Shown: positions 8,014-16,641, numbered from the stretch's first letter. The stretch: 18,593 bases of DNA from Ramicandelaber brevisporus (GCA_025201865.1 MU602711.1:58964-77556); one strand, 5' to 3'. A program made the numbers and translations. The notes: a model not told the origin generated them from the sequence alone.

Positions 8014-9201
8014 ATGCTGAGATCAGCTTTGACGGCAATCGCGTCGCGATCGAGCTGCCTGGTGTCAGCTGCCGCTCGCCGGGACAGCAGCAAGCTCCTC
8101 AGCACCACCTTCGCCCGCGGCATGGCGGTCGTTCGCAAAGACGGCCAGTTCAAGACCTGGAAACCTATCACACCCGGTCTCCGTCATCGCCGCATGGTTG
8201 TCCGTGACCATCTCCACAAGGGCAAGCCCATTCGCGCCTTGACGGTTGCCAAGCGCCGCACTGGCGGTCGCTGCCGCAACACTGGCCGCATCACATGCCG
8301 CCACCGCGGTGGTGGTTTCAAACGCCGTATTCGCCTTGTTGATTTCAATCGGTTTAAGGCTGGCGCTTCCCAGGTTGTTCGCCTCGAGTATGACCCGGGC
8401 AGGACGGCGCACATTGCATTGCTCAAGCATCTGACAACCAATGAGCTTAGCTACATTGTGGCGCCGGAGGGATTGCAGCAGGGAATGATTGTTAGATCGT
8501 ATAGATTCTTGCAGTACCAGCCAGAGAAGATTGCGAAGGAGGATCAGGCATTGAAGCAGGAAGTTGAGTCGAACATGTCGTATTTGAACGAGCAGCGCCG
8601 TAGATACTTGGCAAAGATTATATCCGGAGGCGAGGCTGTTCAAGCTGGTTCATCGTCTTCTTCTTCTGCGTCCGAGTCGACAGCTGCTGCTGCCACGGGA
8701 TCATCAACCGACAGCAACATTACTCGTCAGCTGGATTTGTCGATTGGCACATGCATGCCGCTCAAGTATATTCCGATGGGTACTGTCATCCATTGCATTT
8801 CGCTGTCTCACGATGGCAAGGCTGCATTGTGCCGTGCTGCCGGCACCTCTGCCCGCCTGCTGGCCACCGGCCAAACTGGCCATGCTCTGCTCAAACTGCA
8901 ATCTGGTGAAATTCGAAAGATTCCAGTTGAAGCCTGCGCCACAATTGGTTCCGTCTGCAATGCCAACCACAAGCATGAGCAGTATGGTACCGCCGGTGCT
9001 CGTCGTCGTCGCGGCTGGCGTCCACGCGTTCGTGGTGTTGCCCAAAACGTGTGCGACCATCCACTTGGTGGTGGTCGTGGTAAATCCAAGAGTAACCGCA
9101 TCCCAGTATCGCCGTGGGGCAAGCCATCCAAGGGTGGCCGTACTCGCACGCACATTAACCCACTTGTGGTCAAGCGTTATCCAACAAAGACCCGCAGATA
9201 A
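8014..9201 (+). CDS. Mitochondrial large-subunit ribosomal protein L2 (uL2m)
   Basis: A component of the mitochondrial large ribosomal subunit near the peptidyl-transferase centre, the orthologue of yeast Rml2. The first ATG of the frame is 8014, giving 395 residues. Residues 1-36 are rich in Ala/Ser/Arg with no acidic residue before Asp24, a typical matrix-targeting presequence. The mature protein starts near MAVVRKDGQFK, then shows the L2 RNA-binding domain: HKGKPIRALT (68-77), TGGRCRNTGRIT (83-94), RHRGGGFKRRIR (97-108), RLEYDPGRTAHIAL (123-136). The C-terminal domain has GTVIHCISL, AGTSARLLA, LKLQSGEIRKI, RGWRPRVRGVAQNVCDHPLGGG (ending 354, with DHPL instead of bacterial DHPH) and VSPWGKPSKGGRTRT. 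A 70-residue Ser/Ala/charged insertion (about 168-238) separates the two domains. Its 3' end converges on V-ATPase subunit A. Confidence 0.95.
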   Translation: MLRSALTAIASRSSCLVSAAARRDSSKLLSTTFARGMAVVRKDGQFKTWKPITPGLRHRRMVVRDHLHKGKPIRALTVAKRRTGGRCRNTGRITCRHRGGGFKRRIRLVDFNRFKAGASQVVRLEYDPGRTAHIALLKHLTTNELSYIVAPEGLQQGMIVRSYRFLQYQPEKIAKEDQALKQEVESNMSYLNEQRRRYLAKIISGGEAVQAGSSSSSSASESTAAAATGSSTDSNITRQLDLSIGTCMPLKYIPMGTVIHCISLSHDGKAALCRAAGTSARLLATGQTGHALLKLQSGEIRKIPVEACATIGSVCNANHKHEQYGTAGARRRRGWRPRVRGVAQNVCDHPLGGGRGKSKSNRIPVSPWGKPSKGGRTRTHINPLVVKRYPTKTRR

Positions 9202-9365
9202 ACGTATATTTAAAACAACCTTCATTATGTTTAACTTTAATTCAAAGGAAATAGAGAATAAAAAAGGGATGCTTGTTTAAGATGAAGAAACCGAGTTAGG
9301 AATGTGTGCTTGTTTATTATTAGTAATTTTTTAAAATGGAAGTAAAAGTAAAAAAGAGAGAAAGC
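9202..9365. terminator. Convergent 3' region with AATAAA on both strands
   Basis: Plus-strand AATAAA at 9257-9262 lies about 55 bases after the L2 stop. Minus-strand AATAAA (plus-strand tttatt, 9313-9318) lies about 48 bases after the V-ATPase stop. Only 164 bases separate the two coding regions. Confidence 0.55.
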
Positions 9366-11228
9366 TTAATCATCGGCGAGGCGGCGGAAGCGTTCTTCAA
9401 TCTCCTTGGACAGTTCAGTGTAGCGAGCCTTGATAATCTCCTCGCCGTCAGCAGGGTCCTCGAACTTCATGGAGCTAACCTTGTGAATGACATCACCAAG
9501 GGAGTTGCGAATCTTGTTCCAAGTGACATTGCCACCGCTGACTTCAATGGCATGAGTAGCGTGGTTAGCCAGGCCAACCATGTTGCGCAGCATCCAAACA
9601 GTCTTGTAGAACGGGCAGAATGGATCGTACGAGGAGTACGAGTTCTGCTGCAAGAAGTCGTCCTTGATCAACTTGGCAACTTCAAGCACAACCTTGTCCT
9701 TCTCGGGCAATGCGGACTTGCCGACCAGCTGCACAATTTCGCTCAGATCCTCCTCCTTCTGCAGAATTTCCTTGGTCTGGCGGCGCAGCGAAACAAAGTC
9801 TGCGTCAACAGTGTCGTAGAATGGCTCAAGAGCCTCCGTGTAGCGAGAGTAGGAGAGAGACCAGTTGACAGATGGGAAGTGCTTGCGCTGAGCCAGCTTC
9901 TTATCCAGACCCCAGAAGACCTGCACGATGCCGAGAGTGGCCACTGTAACCGGATCAGTAAGGTCACCACCGGCCGGAGACACAGCACCGACGACGGTGA
10001 TACTGCCCTGGCGACCTGGCGAACCCAGGCACTGGGCACGACCAGCACGCTCGTAGAAGGAGGCGAGACGCGCACCGAGATAGGCAGGATAACCACCATC
10101 AGCCGGCATTTCACCAAGACGACCAGAAATTTCACGCAGGGCTTCGGCCCAGCGGGAGGTCGAGTCGGCCATCATGGCAACATTCAAGCCCTGATCACGG
10201 AAGTACTCAGACAGTGTGATGCCGGTGTAGATGGAAGCCTCACGGGCAGCGACGGGCATGTTGGAGGTGTTGGCAACCAGGGTGGTGCGCTTCATGATGG
10301 ACTCTTGCTGGCCGTTTATGTTGACACTGAGCTGCGGGAATTCCATCAACACTTCGGCCATCTCGTTACCACGTTCGCCGCAGCCGACGTACACAATGAT
10401 ATCCGAGTTGGAGTACTTGGACAGTGCCTGGGAAATGACAGTCTTGCCACAGCCGAAAGCACCTGGGATGGCAGTGGTACCGCCCTGTACACATGGGAAC
10501 AGCGCATCAAGAACACGCTGGCCAGTGATCAGAGGGTTGGTGGCAGCCAGCTTCTCCGTGGTTGGACGCGGCGTACGAACTGGCCAGACCTGCTTCATTG
10601 TGTACTCTTTGCGCTCGCCATCCAAGTCAAGCTCGAGAATAGTTTCGTCGATTGTATAAGTGCCAGCCTGCGCGAGATAGGTGATACGGCCGCGAGCTCT
10701 TGGTGGAACCATGATGTAATGCTTCGACAGGAGTGAGTTCTCATACACGTAGCCATAAATGTCGCCTCCAGTGACCAAATCGCCTTCCGAGTAATTCAAT
10801 GGCTTAAACTCCCAGGTAGTCTTCTTATCCAGAGCAGGTGTAGCAATACCGCGCGGAATGTAGATGCTGCCGCCAGACATTTCGCGGATGCCTCGCAGTG
10901 GACGCTGAATGCCATCAAAGATGTTGCCACACAAGCCAGGGCCGAGCTCAACCGATAGAGGGATACCAGAGCGGACGACAGGATCGCCAACGGTGAGACC
11001 GGTGGTTTCTTCGTAGACCTGCAGAGTGGCCTTGTCGCCCTCGAGACGGATGACTTCTCCAATCAGCTCATCGTGGCCAACACGTACCAGTTCGTACATT
11101 GCCGAGCCGGTCATGTTCTCGGCAACAACGACTGGACCCGATACAGAGTACACGGTCGCGAGGGAGGACTCGCGTTCGTCATCGAGCTGCTTCAGAGCTG
11201 CACGCGCATTGTCTAGTCCGCCTGCCAT
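9366..11228 (-). CDS. VMA1: V-type proton ATPase catalytic subunit A
   Basis: Catalytic A subunit of the V1 head, which hydrolyses ATP to drive proton pumping into vacuoles and endosomes. The frame is open farther upstream, but the family start is [12 protein letters not shown] at 11228, giving 620 residues (fungal subunits are about 617). In order it shows the N-terminal beta barrel ([20 protein letters not shown]), the long non-homologous region typical of A subunits (about residues 134-221), the Walker A loop GAFGCGKT (256-263), catalytic Glu285 in [42 protein letters not shown], and the ATPase signature [10 protein letters not shown] (452-461). The helical C-terminal domain ends in [13 protein letters not shown]. 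No intein interrupts the nucleotide-binding region, unlike VMA1 of Saccharomyces. The frame has no introns. It is transcribed towards the L2 gene and lies downstream of Eaf6 on the same strand, 266 bp away. Confidence 0.97.
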   Translation of the reverse strand: MAGGLDNARAALKQLDDERESSLATVYSVSGPVVVAENMTGSAMYELVRVGHDELIGEVIRLEGDKATLQVYEETTGLTVGDPVVRSGIPLSVELGPGLCGNIFDGIQRPLRGIREMSGGSIYIPRGIATPALDKKTTWEFKPLNYSEGDLVTGGDIYGYVYENSLLSKHYIMVPPRARGRITYLAQAGTYTIDETILELDLDGERKEYTMKQVWPVRTPRPTTEKLAATNPLITGQRVLDALFPCVQGGTTAIPGAFGCGKTVISQALSKYSNSDIIVYVGCGERGNEMAEVLMEFPQLSVNINGQQESIMKRTTLVANTSNMPVAAREASIYTGITLSEYFRDQGLNVAMMADSTSRWAEALREISGRLGEMPADGGYPAYLGARLASFYERAGRAQCLGSPGRQGSITVVGAVSPAGGDLTDPVTVATLGIVQVFWGLDKKLAQRKHFPSVNWSLSYSRYTEALEPFYDTVDADFVSLRRQTKEILQKEEDLSEIVQLVGKSALPEKDKVVLEVAKLIKDDFLQQNSYSSYDPFCPFYKTVWMLRNMVGLANHATHAIEVSGGNVTWNKIRNSLGDVIHKVSSMKFEDPADGEEIIKARYTELSKEIEERFRRLADD

Positions 11229-11494
11229 CGTGAGTTGACGTGTTTGCTTTAGTAAGGTTTTGTTCAGGAAAGAAAGAGAAAAAAGACGTGTGAGTCTGTC
11301 CTTGCTGGTAGATATGGCTGGAGGTTGATACACGCAAATTCCGAACACGTCCACCCCTTTCATGATCGAACATCGCTAATTCGTCGTCAAGATACACTGT
11401 GCTGTTAACATCGGTAAACCGCTTAAAACACAGCTAGTTATGAAGAAAGAAAGAAGAAAAACAGAATAGTACAGTTAGCTAGTTAATTTGTCGT

Positions 11495-12550
11495 TTAGTC
11501 AGAATCATCCTCCGTGTCCATTGTATCGCGATCATCATCTGGGGAATCGCGACGACGGCGTCTCGTTGCTGAGCGACCGCCGCCGCCACCGCCGCCGCCA
11601 GTTGATTTACGCGTGCGCCGTGCAGCTGTCGATGCAGTATTTGTGCGCGCTACGCCACGAGTGGCTGGTGTAGCAACCGCGTTCGGTTCAGCTGCTGCTG
11701 CACCACCCTTTCCGCCAGCAGTCGTAGCAGTGGTCGTAGTTCCATTGCTAGTACCAGCTGTCGTTTGCTGACTGTTGCTGTTACTACTGTTAGAATCAAC
11801 CACTACAACGGGCACCTTGAATGCTTTACTAAACATTACAGAACCGCCGCCAGTTGATTTACGCGTGCGCCGTGCAGCTGTCGATGCAGTATTTGTGCGC
11901 GCAATGCCACGAGTAGCTGGTGTAGCAACCGCGTTCGGTTCAGCTGCTGCTGCACCACCCTTTCCGCCAGCAATCGTAGCAGTGGTCGTAGTTCCATTGC
12001 TGGTACCAGCTGTTGTTTGTTGGCTGTTGCTGTTACTACTGTTAGAATCAACCACTACAACGGGCACCTTGAATGCTTTACTAAACATTACAGATGACAT
12101 TGAGAATATGCGTTCATTCTCACCAAATCTCGCTCGCTTTCTATCGCCTCTCCCCGGATTCAAATACCCTTCAAATCCACGCGCAATGTTGCCTGAGTGC
12201 AATGTGTCTTCCAAGTAGGATGTCTCGTACTGAAATATCTGGTTCTCCAAGTTGTCCAAGCTGGCCTCGATTTGGCGTTTACGAGCCAGACAATCATTCA
12301 GACGCTCTTCGAGTGCATGCAATTCTTCAGTTGACGATGTTGCTGCTGCCGAAGCAGAACCGTGTTTTGACGAAGAGGGATCTGCTGATGCTTTGGAAGC
12401 TGATGCGGCGGCAGCGGCAGCTTTTGATTTGGCAGAAGCTGCACCGCGACCAACAGATCGGCCAGCTGCTGTAGGAGTTGCTGCTGCTGTAGAGACTGCC
12501 GCTGCCGCTGCTGCAGCTGCCTTTCGATTCGAGGCTGCTGGTGTTCCCAT
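11495..12550 (-). CDS. EAF6: Eaf6-like NuA4 histone acetyltransferase subunit with internal tandem duplication
   Basis: Eaf6/MEAF6 is a small structural subunit of NuA4 (and NuA3/MOZ-type) histone acetyltransferase complexes in the nucleus. The start is ATG 12550 (A at -3, G at +4), the first ATG in frame, giving 351 residues. Residues 1-72 are Ala-rich low complexity. Residues about 74-152 are the Eaf6 domain: a coiled coil (ELHALEERLNDCLARKRQIE), LENQIFQYETSYLEDT, GNIARGFEGYL, then ENERIFSMSS. After this come two nearly identical 84-residue copies (about 153-236 and 237-320), each opening with SVMFSKAFKVPVVVVDS, followed by a Ser/Asn/Thr-rich linker, GGKGGAAAAEPNAVATPATRG and a basic end (ARRTRKSTGGG). 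The tail has a Gly run, RRRRR and an acidic end. Family members usually have 110-210 residues, so both extensions are lineage-specific. Confidence 0.9.
   Translation of the reverse strand: MGTPAASNRKAAAAAAAAVSTAAATPTAAGRSVGRGAASAKSKAAAAAASASKASADPSSSKHGSASAAATSSTEELHALEERLNDCLARKRQIEASLDNLENQIFQYETSYLEDTLHSGNIARGFEGYLNPGRGDRKRARFGENERIFSMSSVMFSKAFKVPVVVVDSNSSNSNSQQTTAGTSNGTTTTATIAGGKGGAAAAEPNAVATPATRGIARTNTASTAARRTRKSTGGGSVMFSKAFKVPVVVVDSNSSNSNSQQTTAGTSNGTTTTATTAGGKGGAAAAEPNAVATPATRGVARTNTASTAARRTRKSTGGGGGGGGRSATRRRRRDSPDDDRDTMDTEDDSD
11592..12094. repeat. 252 bp direct tandem duplication inside the Eaf6 gene
   Basis: Two head-to-tail copies, about 11592-11842 and 11844-12094, have an exact offset of 252 bp (84 codons), so the reading frame is kept. 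Comparing the copies by eye, I count about eight substitutions and no indel, roughly 97% identity. Both copies begin in ccgccgcca and end in aaacattacaga. Confidence 0.93.
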
Positions 12551-13086
12551 CGTGATTAAGATATCGAGGCAATACAAAAAAAAACTGCTGTTGTTGTCAA
12601 CAACAAGAAATCAACAGTATTATCCTCATCCACAACACTTTCCAGCATCCATATTCACATCCACATATGTGTTGAAGATGTCAACTGTATTGCACATATC
12701 TACTTAGTGAGAGTTACTCCTAAGTCTCCAGCAAACGCTATATTGGCCGAAAAGAAACTCAAAAGCAACCCAGTACCATCGCAAAACCATTGCAATTCGC
12801 ATAATTTGAGGTATTTACCTCCTTCTTCTTCTTCTTCTTCTTCATTTTTCATTCTTCTCCGGACGAACCTCCTTCATTCCAGCCTTTCTCTCCTCTTTTG
12901 TTGCGTACATTGCGATTGCTGCCAACTTGCTCATTTCCACTTCTGGGCTTTGTGGGTTGTTGTTTTTTCTTGCTCACATTCTGTACTCTGTAATCACTCA
13001 TTCTCACTTTTTCATATTCATATTCATATTCATATCTCAGACACAGTCAACGCGAATACCAGCTAAGAAGAAGAAACCAAAAGAAA
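12551..13086. promoter_or_regulatory. Divergent promoter region of Eaf6 and cupredoxin genes, with microsatellites
   Basis: 536 bases lie between divergent starts. The interval contains a perfect 10 bp palindrome cacatatgtg (12662-12671), a (CTT)n run (about 12821-12843) within a longer pyrimidine-rich stretch, and four ttcata hexamers (13011-13036) just before the cupredoxin leader. Pyrimidine tracts upstream of a start are common in fungal promoters. I see no gene in this stretch. Confidence 0.5.
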
Positions 13087-13419
13087 ATGCGCTCACTCAT
13101 GCTCATTGCCGTATTGGCATTGCTGACTGCGGTTGTTTCTGCAGCTCGCCAGATTATCGTTGGTCCCGGCCCGACTTTTAGCCCAGAGCAAGTCACTGTC
13201 AAGGTTGGAGAGGCTGTTGATTTTGTATGGCAAGGAACAGTGCCACACGATGTTGTTGAGGGTCGTGATTGTTCACCGAGACAGGGCGGATTCCGCACGG
13301 ACTTGCGCGCTGAAGGCGCCAACTACTCGCTCATGTTTACTCAAACGGGCGAGCGTTACTACTATTGCACACCTCATTGTGCGGGCGGCATGGTTGGCGT
13401 CATTAACGTTGTTGCGTAA
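13087..13419 (+). CDS. Secreted plastocyanin-like cupredoxin
   Basis: A 110-residue single-domain blue-copper protein. Residues 1-19 form a signal peptide (MRSLMLIAVLALLTAVVSA, cleavage likely after SA or SAA). The mature domain of about 90 residues starts RQIIVGPGPTFSPEQVTVKV, with the first copper ligand His54 (VPHDVVEG). The ligand loop Cys94-x2-His97-x4-Met102 (YYYCTPHCAGGM) has exactly the plastocyanin spacing. Cys62 and Cys98 are extra cysteines that could form a disulfide near the copper site. One N-glycosylation sequon (Asn79-Tyr-Ser) is present. There is no C-terminal hydrophobic segment, so no GPI anchor, and it is predicted to be soluble and extracellular. The role is unknown: electron transfer or copper binding are possible. 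The start codon is the only ATG compatible with a signal peptide. Confidence 0.9.
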   Translation: MRSLMLIAVLALLTAVVSAARQIIVGPGPTFSPEQVTVKVGEAVDFVWQGTVPHDVVEGRDCSPRQGGFRTDLRAEGANYSLMFTQTGERYYYCTPHCAGGMVGVINVVA

Positions 13420-13699
13420 ATGAAGAAGAACAAGAACAAAGTCGTAATTCTAATCATCATTTATTATTATTGTTTTCTATTTAAAACAGAGTATTAAAGG
13501 AAGCAAACATAAAATGGAGTTTGGATAACAGGTTGAAAGCAAACAAACGTAGAGAAAGTGAAAGGTAAAGGTAAATAAAAAGATAGAAAGATAGAAAGAT
13601 AAATATAAATGTGTAAAAAAGAATGAGGTAGTAAGATAGGCAATCAATAAGTTAGTGTAAAGCGCGTGCGAGGATATCGTTGTGTAGAGTGTGATAGTC
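13420..13699. terminator. Convergent 3' region between cupredoxin and SDR genes
   Basis: 280 AT-rich bases. A plus-strand AATAAA lies at 13574-13579, and minus-strand AATAAA candidates (plus-strand tttatt) near 13460. Short gatagaaa-type repeats occur around 13581-13602. No gene is seen. Confidence 0.35.
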
Positions 13700-15826
13700 T
13701 TAAATGATGTAATTGACATGAGATGTGCTAATTTGACGATGACGGCGCCGTCCATTATCGGATGGGAAATCTCCATCGCCATTCATTGTAATCTCAACTG
13801 CTGAGCCTGCAAACCGTTGAGGTCTTGGGGTTGTCACAAACCCACTGCTTGTTCCAGCGACGTCATAGTTGCCATGGCTCACAATTGATGGCGATGCGGT
13901 CACTGCTAGCGAGGTAGCTGCAGTTGAGGCAGCTGTGTGATGTCTTCCTACGGTCCAGCTACTGTAGATTGAACTGTGGCTAGTTGTGGTATTGAGCTGG
14001 AATGGACTTGTGGGACGTGCTGGGTATAATCTAGGTGTGCTGTGTGCAGAGAAGCTCTTTTGTCTGCCTGGTCCATCCGGTGGTGACAATTGAGGCTGAG
14101 CCGATAAAGATGGTGAGCCAGATGACTGCGTTGACTGGTGAGTGTCGCTCAAATGTATCATTCGTAACGATTCAACCTCTGCCAAGCTGGTCACGTGTTC
14201 ATCAGCTGCCGCCGCCGCCGCTGCTGCTGCTACCGCTGCTGTCGTTGATGTAATGGTGTATGCACCCAATTCCTCAATTCCATCGCTGAAGCTAATTGGG
14301 ATTGGTGTCGCAAAGACTACCTTCTCACTGGCATCCCACAGCTTGGCAGAAATACTTCGGCATGTAATTGGATATCGCTCCAGAGCGCCTTTCAACAAGT
14401 ACAATGGCTCAGTTGAATAATACTTTTCATCAACAATTCTTTTGCGCTGGTGCTGTTGGTATTTATCATAATGTTTATCATACTGCTGGTGCTGTTGGTG
14501 CTGCTGGTGTTGCTGGTGTTGCTGGTGTTGCTGGTGTTGCTGCTGTGTAATGTGCGACTGAGCTCCTTTCAATCCAAATGGGTTCGCATAAATTGCATCA
14601 ATGATTTTATGAGAAGCCTGATCGGGCGACAATGCGCCAGACACGTAATTAAACGTCGATGTCCACATACTACCAATCAGACTGCTGCTGTTGTTGATGG
14701 ACAAAAACGACGACTCATTCCGCGGGCTTTCGTGAGGAATATAGCCAGGATTGACAGAGATGGCAGTGATTCCAGCATCGCAGTAATCTTTTGAAGCAGC
14801 GATTGTGTATGACATGGCGTCCAAGTACATGCGAGACAATGCAAATACATCGTCTGCAGTCATTTTGCTGGAGGGGCATGGATCGTTCAATGACCCTTCG
14901 CGCAGTCTATTGGCGACATCCGTGTTGTAATACTCATTTCCAGATACGTTGACAATGCGTAGTCGCTGATGCTGGTGGGATGAACTGTCGCTGAGTTCAC
15001 GTCTGTTAATGTGCACATCAATCAACTGGCGGGTTAAAAGATACGGGCCATAGTAGTTATGAGCCAGGGTGTAGTCAATTCCATTGCTCGTTGTAGTATT
15101 GCTTCCTCCATCTCGCTTTGATAGTTTAACCATTGAGTTATTAATAAGAACATCAACATGCCAGTCTAGTTCTGCGACTTGTTCAACAAATGATCTAACC
15201 GAAATGGCTGATGACAGGTCCAAGGGAATAAACTTGACAATCTCTTCCCCCATCTCATGCATGTGTGTTGCCAATGAATGATGAATCGTGCGAGGTGCGT
15301 GTGGCAATGATCCAGGAGCAGGTGTTTGGGGCACTGACGAAGTTGCACTCGTTGTTGCAGTAGTGGTGGATGTATCGCTGATCAACAAAGGAGGAGTTTC
15401 TGGCCGATCATTAATGAGCTCTCTAACTAGTAGTTTGCCTTCTTTATGATGAGGACATCCCACAATGACTCTGTACTTGTCTGCAACTAATTGGCGTGCA
15501 ATAGCTCTACCAACCGGTCCATTCGCGCATGTCACAATAGCAGTTTGTCTATACGCACTCGATGCTACTGCCGACCTCGTCGTTATTGCCGTTGTCGTCG
15601 TCGTCGTCGTTGTCGTTGCTGCTGCTGACAGTGGAGACGTAGGTGCTGCGTGGTGAACAGCCGTGGATATTACTGTTCCTGCTGCTGCCGCCGCTGCGAG
15701 GGAAACTGCGGCTGGTGAGGATGCATATCGACTTTGTGTTTGACGACTTGGCCGGGTTGAGGTAGATGACGTTGCAGTGAGCACTTCGTCATCGGTGGTT
15801 GTTTGTTGCACCATTCGTCTGCTCAT
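13700..15826 (-). CDS. Large SDR-family protein lacking the canonical catalytic residues
   Basis: 708 residues, no introns, first ATG in frame at 15826. Residues 1-90 are Ser/Thr/Ala low complexity. From about 92 a Rossmann domain of the retinol-dehydrogenase-like short-chain dehydrogenase family is recognisable: beta1 with TCANGPVGRA (99-108), IPLDLSS (about 200-206), VDVLINNSM (224-232), NYYGPYLLTRQL (about 257-268), RIVNVSGNEYY and ITAISVNPGYI. The usual TGxxxGxG is TCxxxxxG, NNAG is NNSM, and the YxxSK active site reads FALSR (328-332), so catalytic Tyr is Phe and Lys is Arg. A Thr-rich insert (150-180) and a QQH-repeat insert (about 427-462) interrupt the fold. The C-terminal SDR helix SAKLWDASEKVV follows the insert, and then comes a 200-residue Ser/Thr/Pro-rich tail. 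It is probably a binding or regulatory pseudoenzyme. Confidence 0.85.
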   Translation of the reverse strand: MSRRMVQQTTTDDEVLTATSSTSTRPSRQTQSRYASSPAAVSLAAAAAAGTVISTAVHHAAPTSPLSAAATTTTTTTTTAITTRSAVASSAYRQTAIVTCANGPVGRAIARQLVADKYRVIVGCPHHKEGKLLVRELINDRPETPPLLISDTSTTTATTSATSSVPQTPAPGSLPHAPRTIHHSLATHMHEMGEEIVKFIPLDLSSAISVRSFVEQVAELDWHVDVLINNSMVKLSKRDGGSNTTTSNGIDYTLAHNYYGPYLLTRQLIDVHINRRELSDSSSHQHQRLRIVNVSGNEYYNTDVANRLREGSLNDPCPSSKMTADDVFALSRMYLDAMSYTIAASKDYCDAGITAISVNPGYIPHESPRNESSFLSINNSSSLIGSMWTSTFNYVSGALSPDQASHKIIDAIYANPFGLKGAQSHITQQQHQQHQQHQQHQQHQQHQQYDKHYDKYQQHQRKRIVDEKYYSTEPLYLLKGALERYPITCRSISAKLWDASEKVVFATPIPISFSDGIEELGAYTITSTTAAVAAAAAAAAADEHVTSLAEVESLRMIHLSDTHQSTQSSGSPSLSAQPQLSPPDGPGRQKSFSAHSTPRLYPARPTSPFQLNTTTSHSSIYSSWTVGRHHTAASTAATSLAVTASPSIVSHGNYDVAGTSSGFVTTPRPQRFAGSAVEITMNGDGDFPSDNGRRRHRQISTSHVNYII

Positions 15827-16590
15827 AACACGCGTGATTGAAAGATGAAGGTCGGAGAAAAGGAGGTGTCAGGAACGTCGAAAGAAAGAAAAAGCACGAG
15901 AGAAGCCAAAAAAAAAAGAGAAAAAAGAAAAGAGCTGGCAAACAAAAGGAGAACAAATAATGTCGAACAAGTAAGGACAGAAACGGAGCAAAAGTGGCAG
16001 AAACAGAGGCAGAAGCAGAGACGGAGACGGAGACGGAGACGAAAAGAGAAAGAAAGGGAAACAAAGAGAAACAAAGAGAAATCACGCGTAATAATAGTAA
16101 TGCTAATAAAGAAAATATTGGGGGAAGAGGAGGGAAGGGAGAGCGTTAAAAAAAAAGTATTGCTGCTACTACACATGCAGCCCTGCACGAAGGTGCTTTC
16201 TATTCACAAACATATACTCACACAACCACAAACACGCGCGCGCACATACATTACAGGCATCTCCTTTTTTCTTTCATTCTTCCTTCCTCTCTTTCTTCCT
16301 CTCTTCCTTTCTTTCCTTTTTGTTATGTTGAATGTTTTGTGCGCGCTAATGGCGTCGATTGACTGCAGCTTTCGGAATGAATCAACAATGTCATTTTCCC
16401 GATAAATTAATAAAAGGGCTGCAATCCAAGCCACAAGTGTGACAAGTGTGACATGTGTGAACGGCAAGCTTCCTTTCTGTTTCTGTTTCCGTTTCTGTTT
16501 TTGCTTTTGCTTCTGTTTTTGTTTTTATTGTTGTTGTCGGAGGTTTGTCAGAATAATTAATGGCGGCTTAAAAAAGGAAAGTAAGATGTG
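15827..16590. other. Strand-asymmetric purine/pyrimidine tracts upstream of the SDR gene
   Basis: No credible gene. Bases about 15840-16150 are purine-rich on the plus strand (hence pyrimidine-rich in the SDR gene's 5' direction), including a ggagac hexamer run at 16018-16041. The asymmetry flips at 16260-16320, a pure pyrimidine stretch of about 60 bases, and continues with tttctg-type hexamers at about 16471-16540. ACGCGT hexamers occur at 15830-15835 and 16084-16089. The open frames here encode only Arg/Lys/Glu or Phe/Leu/Ser runs and look like composition artefacts. The stretch is probably promoter and leader of the SDR gene. Confidence 0.55.
16018..16041. repeat. (GGAGAC)n microsatellite
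   Basis: About four tandem gagacg hexamers, embedded in a longer purine tract upstream of the SDR gene. Confidence 0.8.
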
Positions 16591-16599
16591 TGCTCATCC

Positions 16600-16641
16600 G
16601 CCTGGCCCCAGTGAATCTAAGAAATTCACAAGGAACCAGGC
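16600..16641. other. Nested inverted repeat (two-tier hairpin)
   Basis: The outer arms gcctgg (16600-16605) and ccaggc (16636-16641) are perfect complements. Inside them gtgaat (16611-16616) and attcac (16624-16629) are also perfect, with a 7-base loop. The two stems are separated by an asymmetric internal loop (5 and 6 bases). No T-run or known RNA motif is attached, so its role is unknown. Confidence 0.4.

Noticed and set aside
9336-10736. A 466-codon open frame on the plus strand opposite the V-ATPase gene
   Set aside because: It lies entirely antisense to highly conserved V-ATPase A sequence, shows no domain, and is a by-product of that gene's codon use.
9366-11228. Possible intein in V-ATPase subunit A
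   Set aside because: The GAFGCGKT loop and all downstream conserved blocks are contiguous and the length is normal.
11229-11363. 45-residue N-terminal extension of V-ATPase subunit A
   Set aside because: The family start [12 protein letters not shown] at 11228 matches the normal length; the extension is leader sequence.
11592-12094. CRISPR-like or satellite array
   Set aside because: Only two copies, in frame within a gene and without spacers: an internal gene duplication.
12551-12577. Nine-codon extension of Eaf6
   Set aside because: It begins with TTG; ATG 12550 has a good context.
15845-16405. 186-codon basic plus-strand frame
   Set aside because: It is only the translation of a purine-rich tract (Arg/Lys/Glu), with no domain, in the promoter of the SDR gene.
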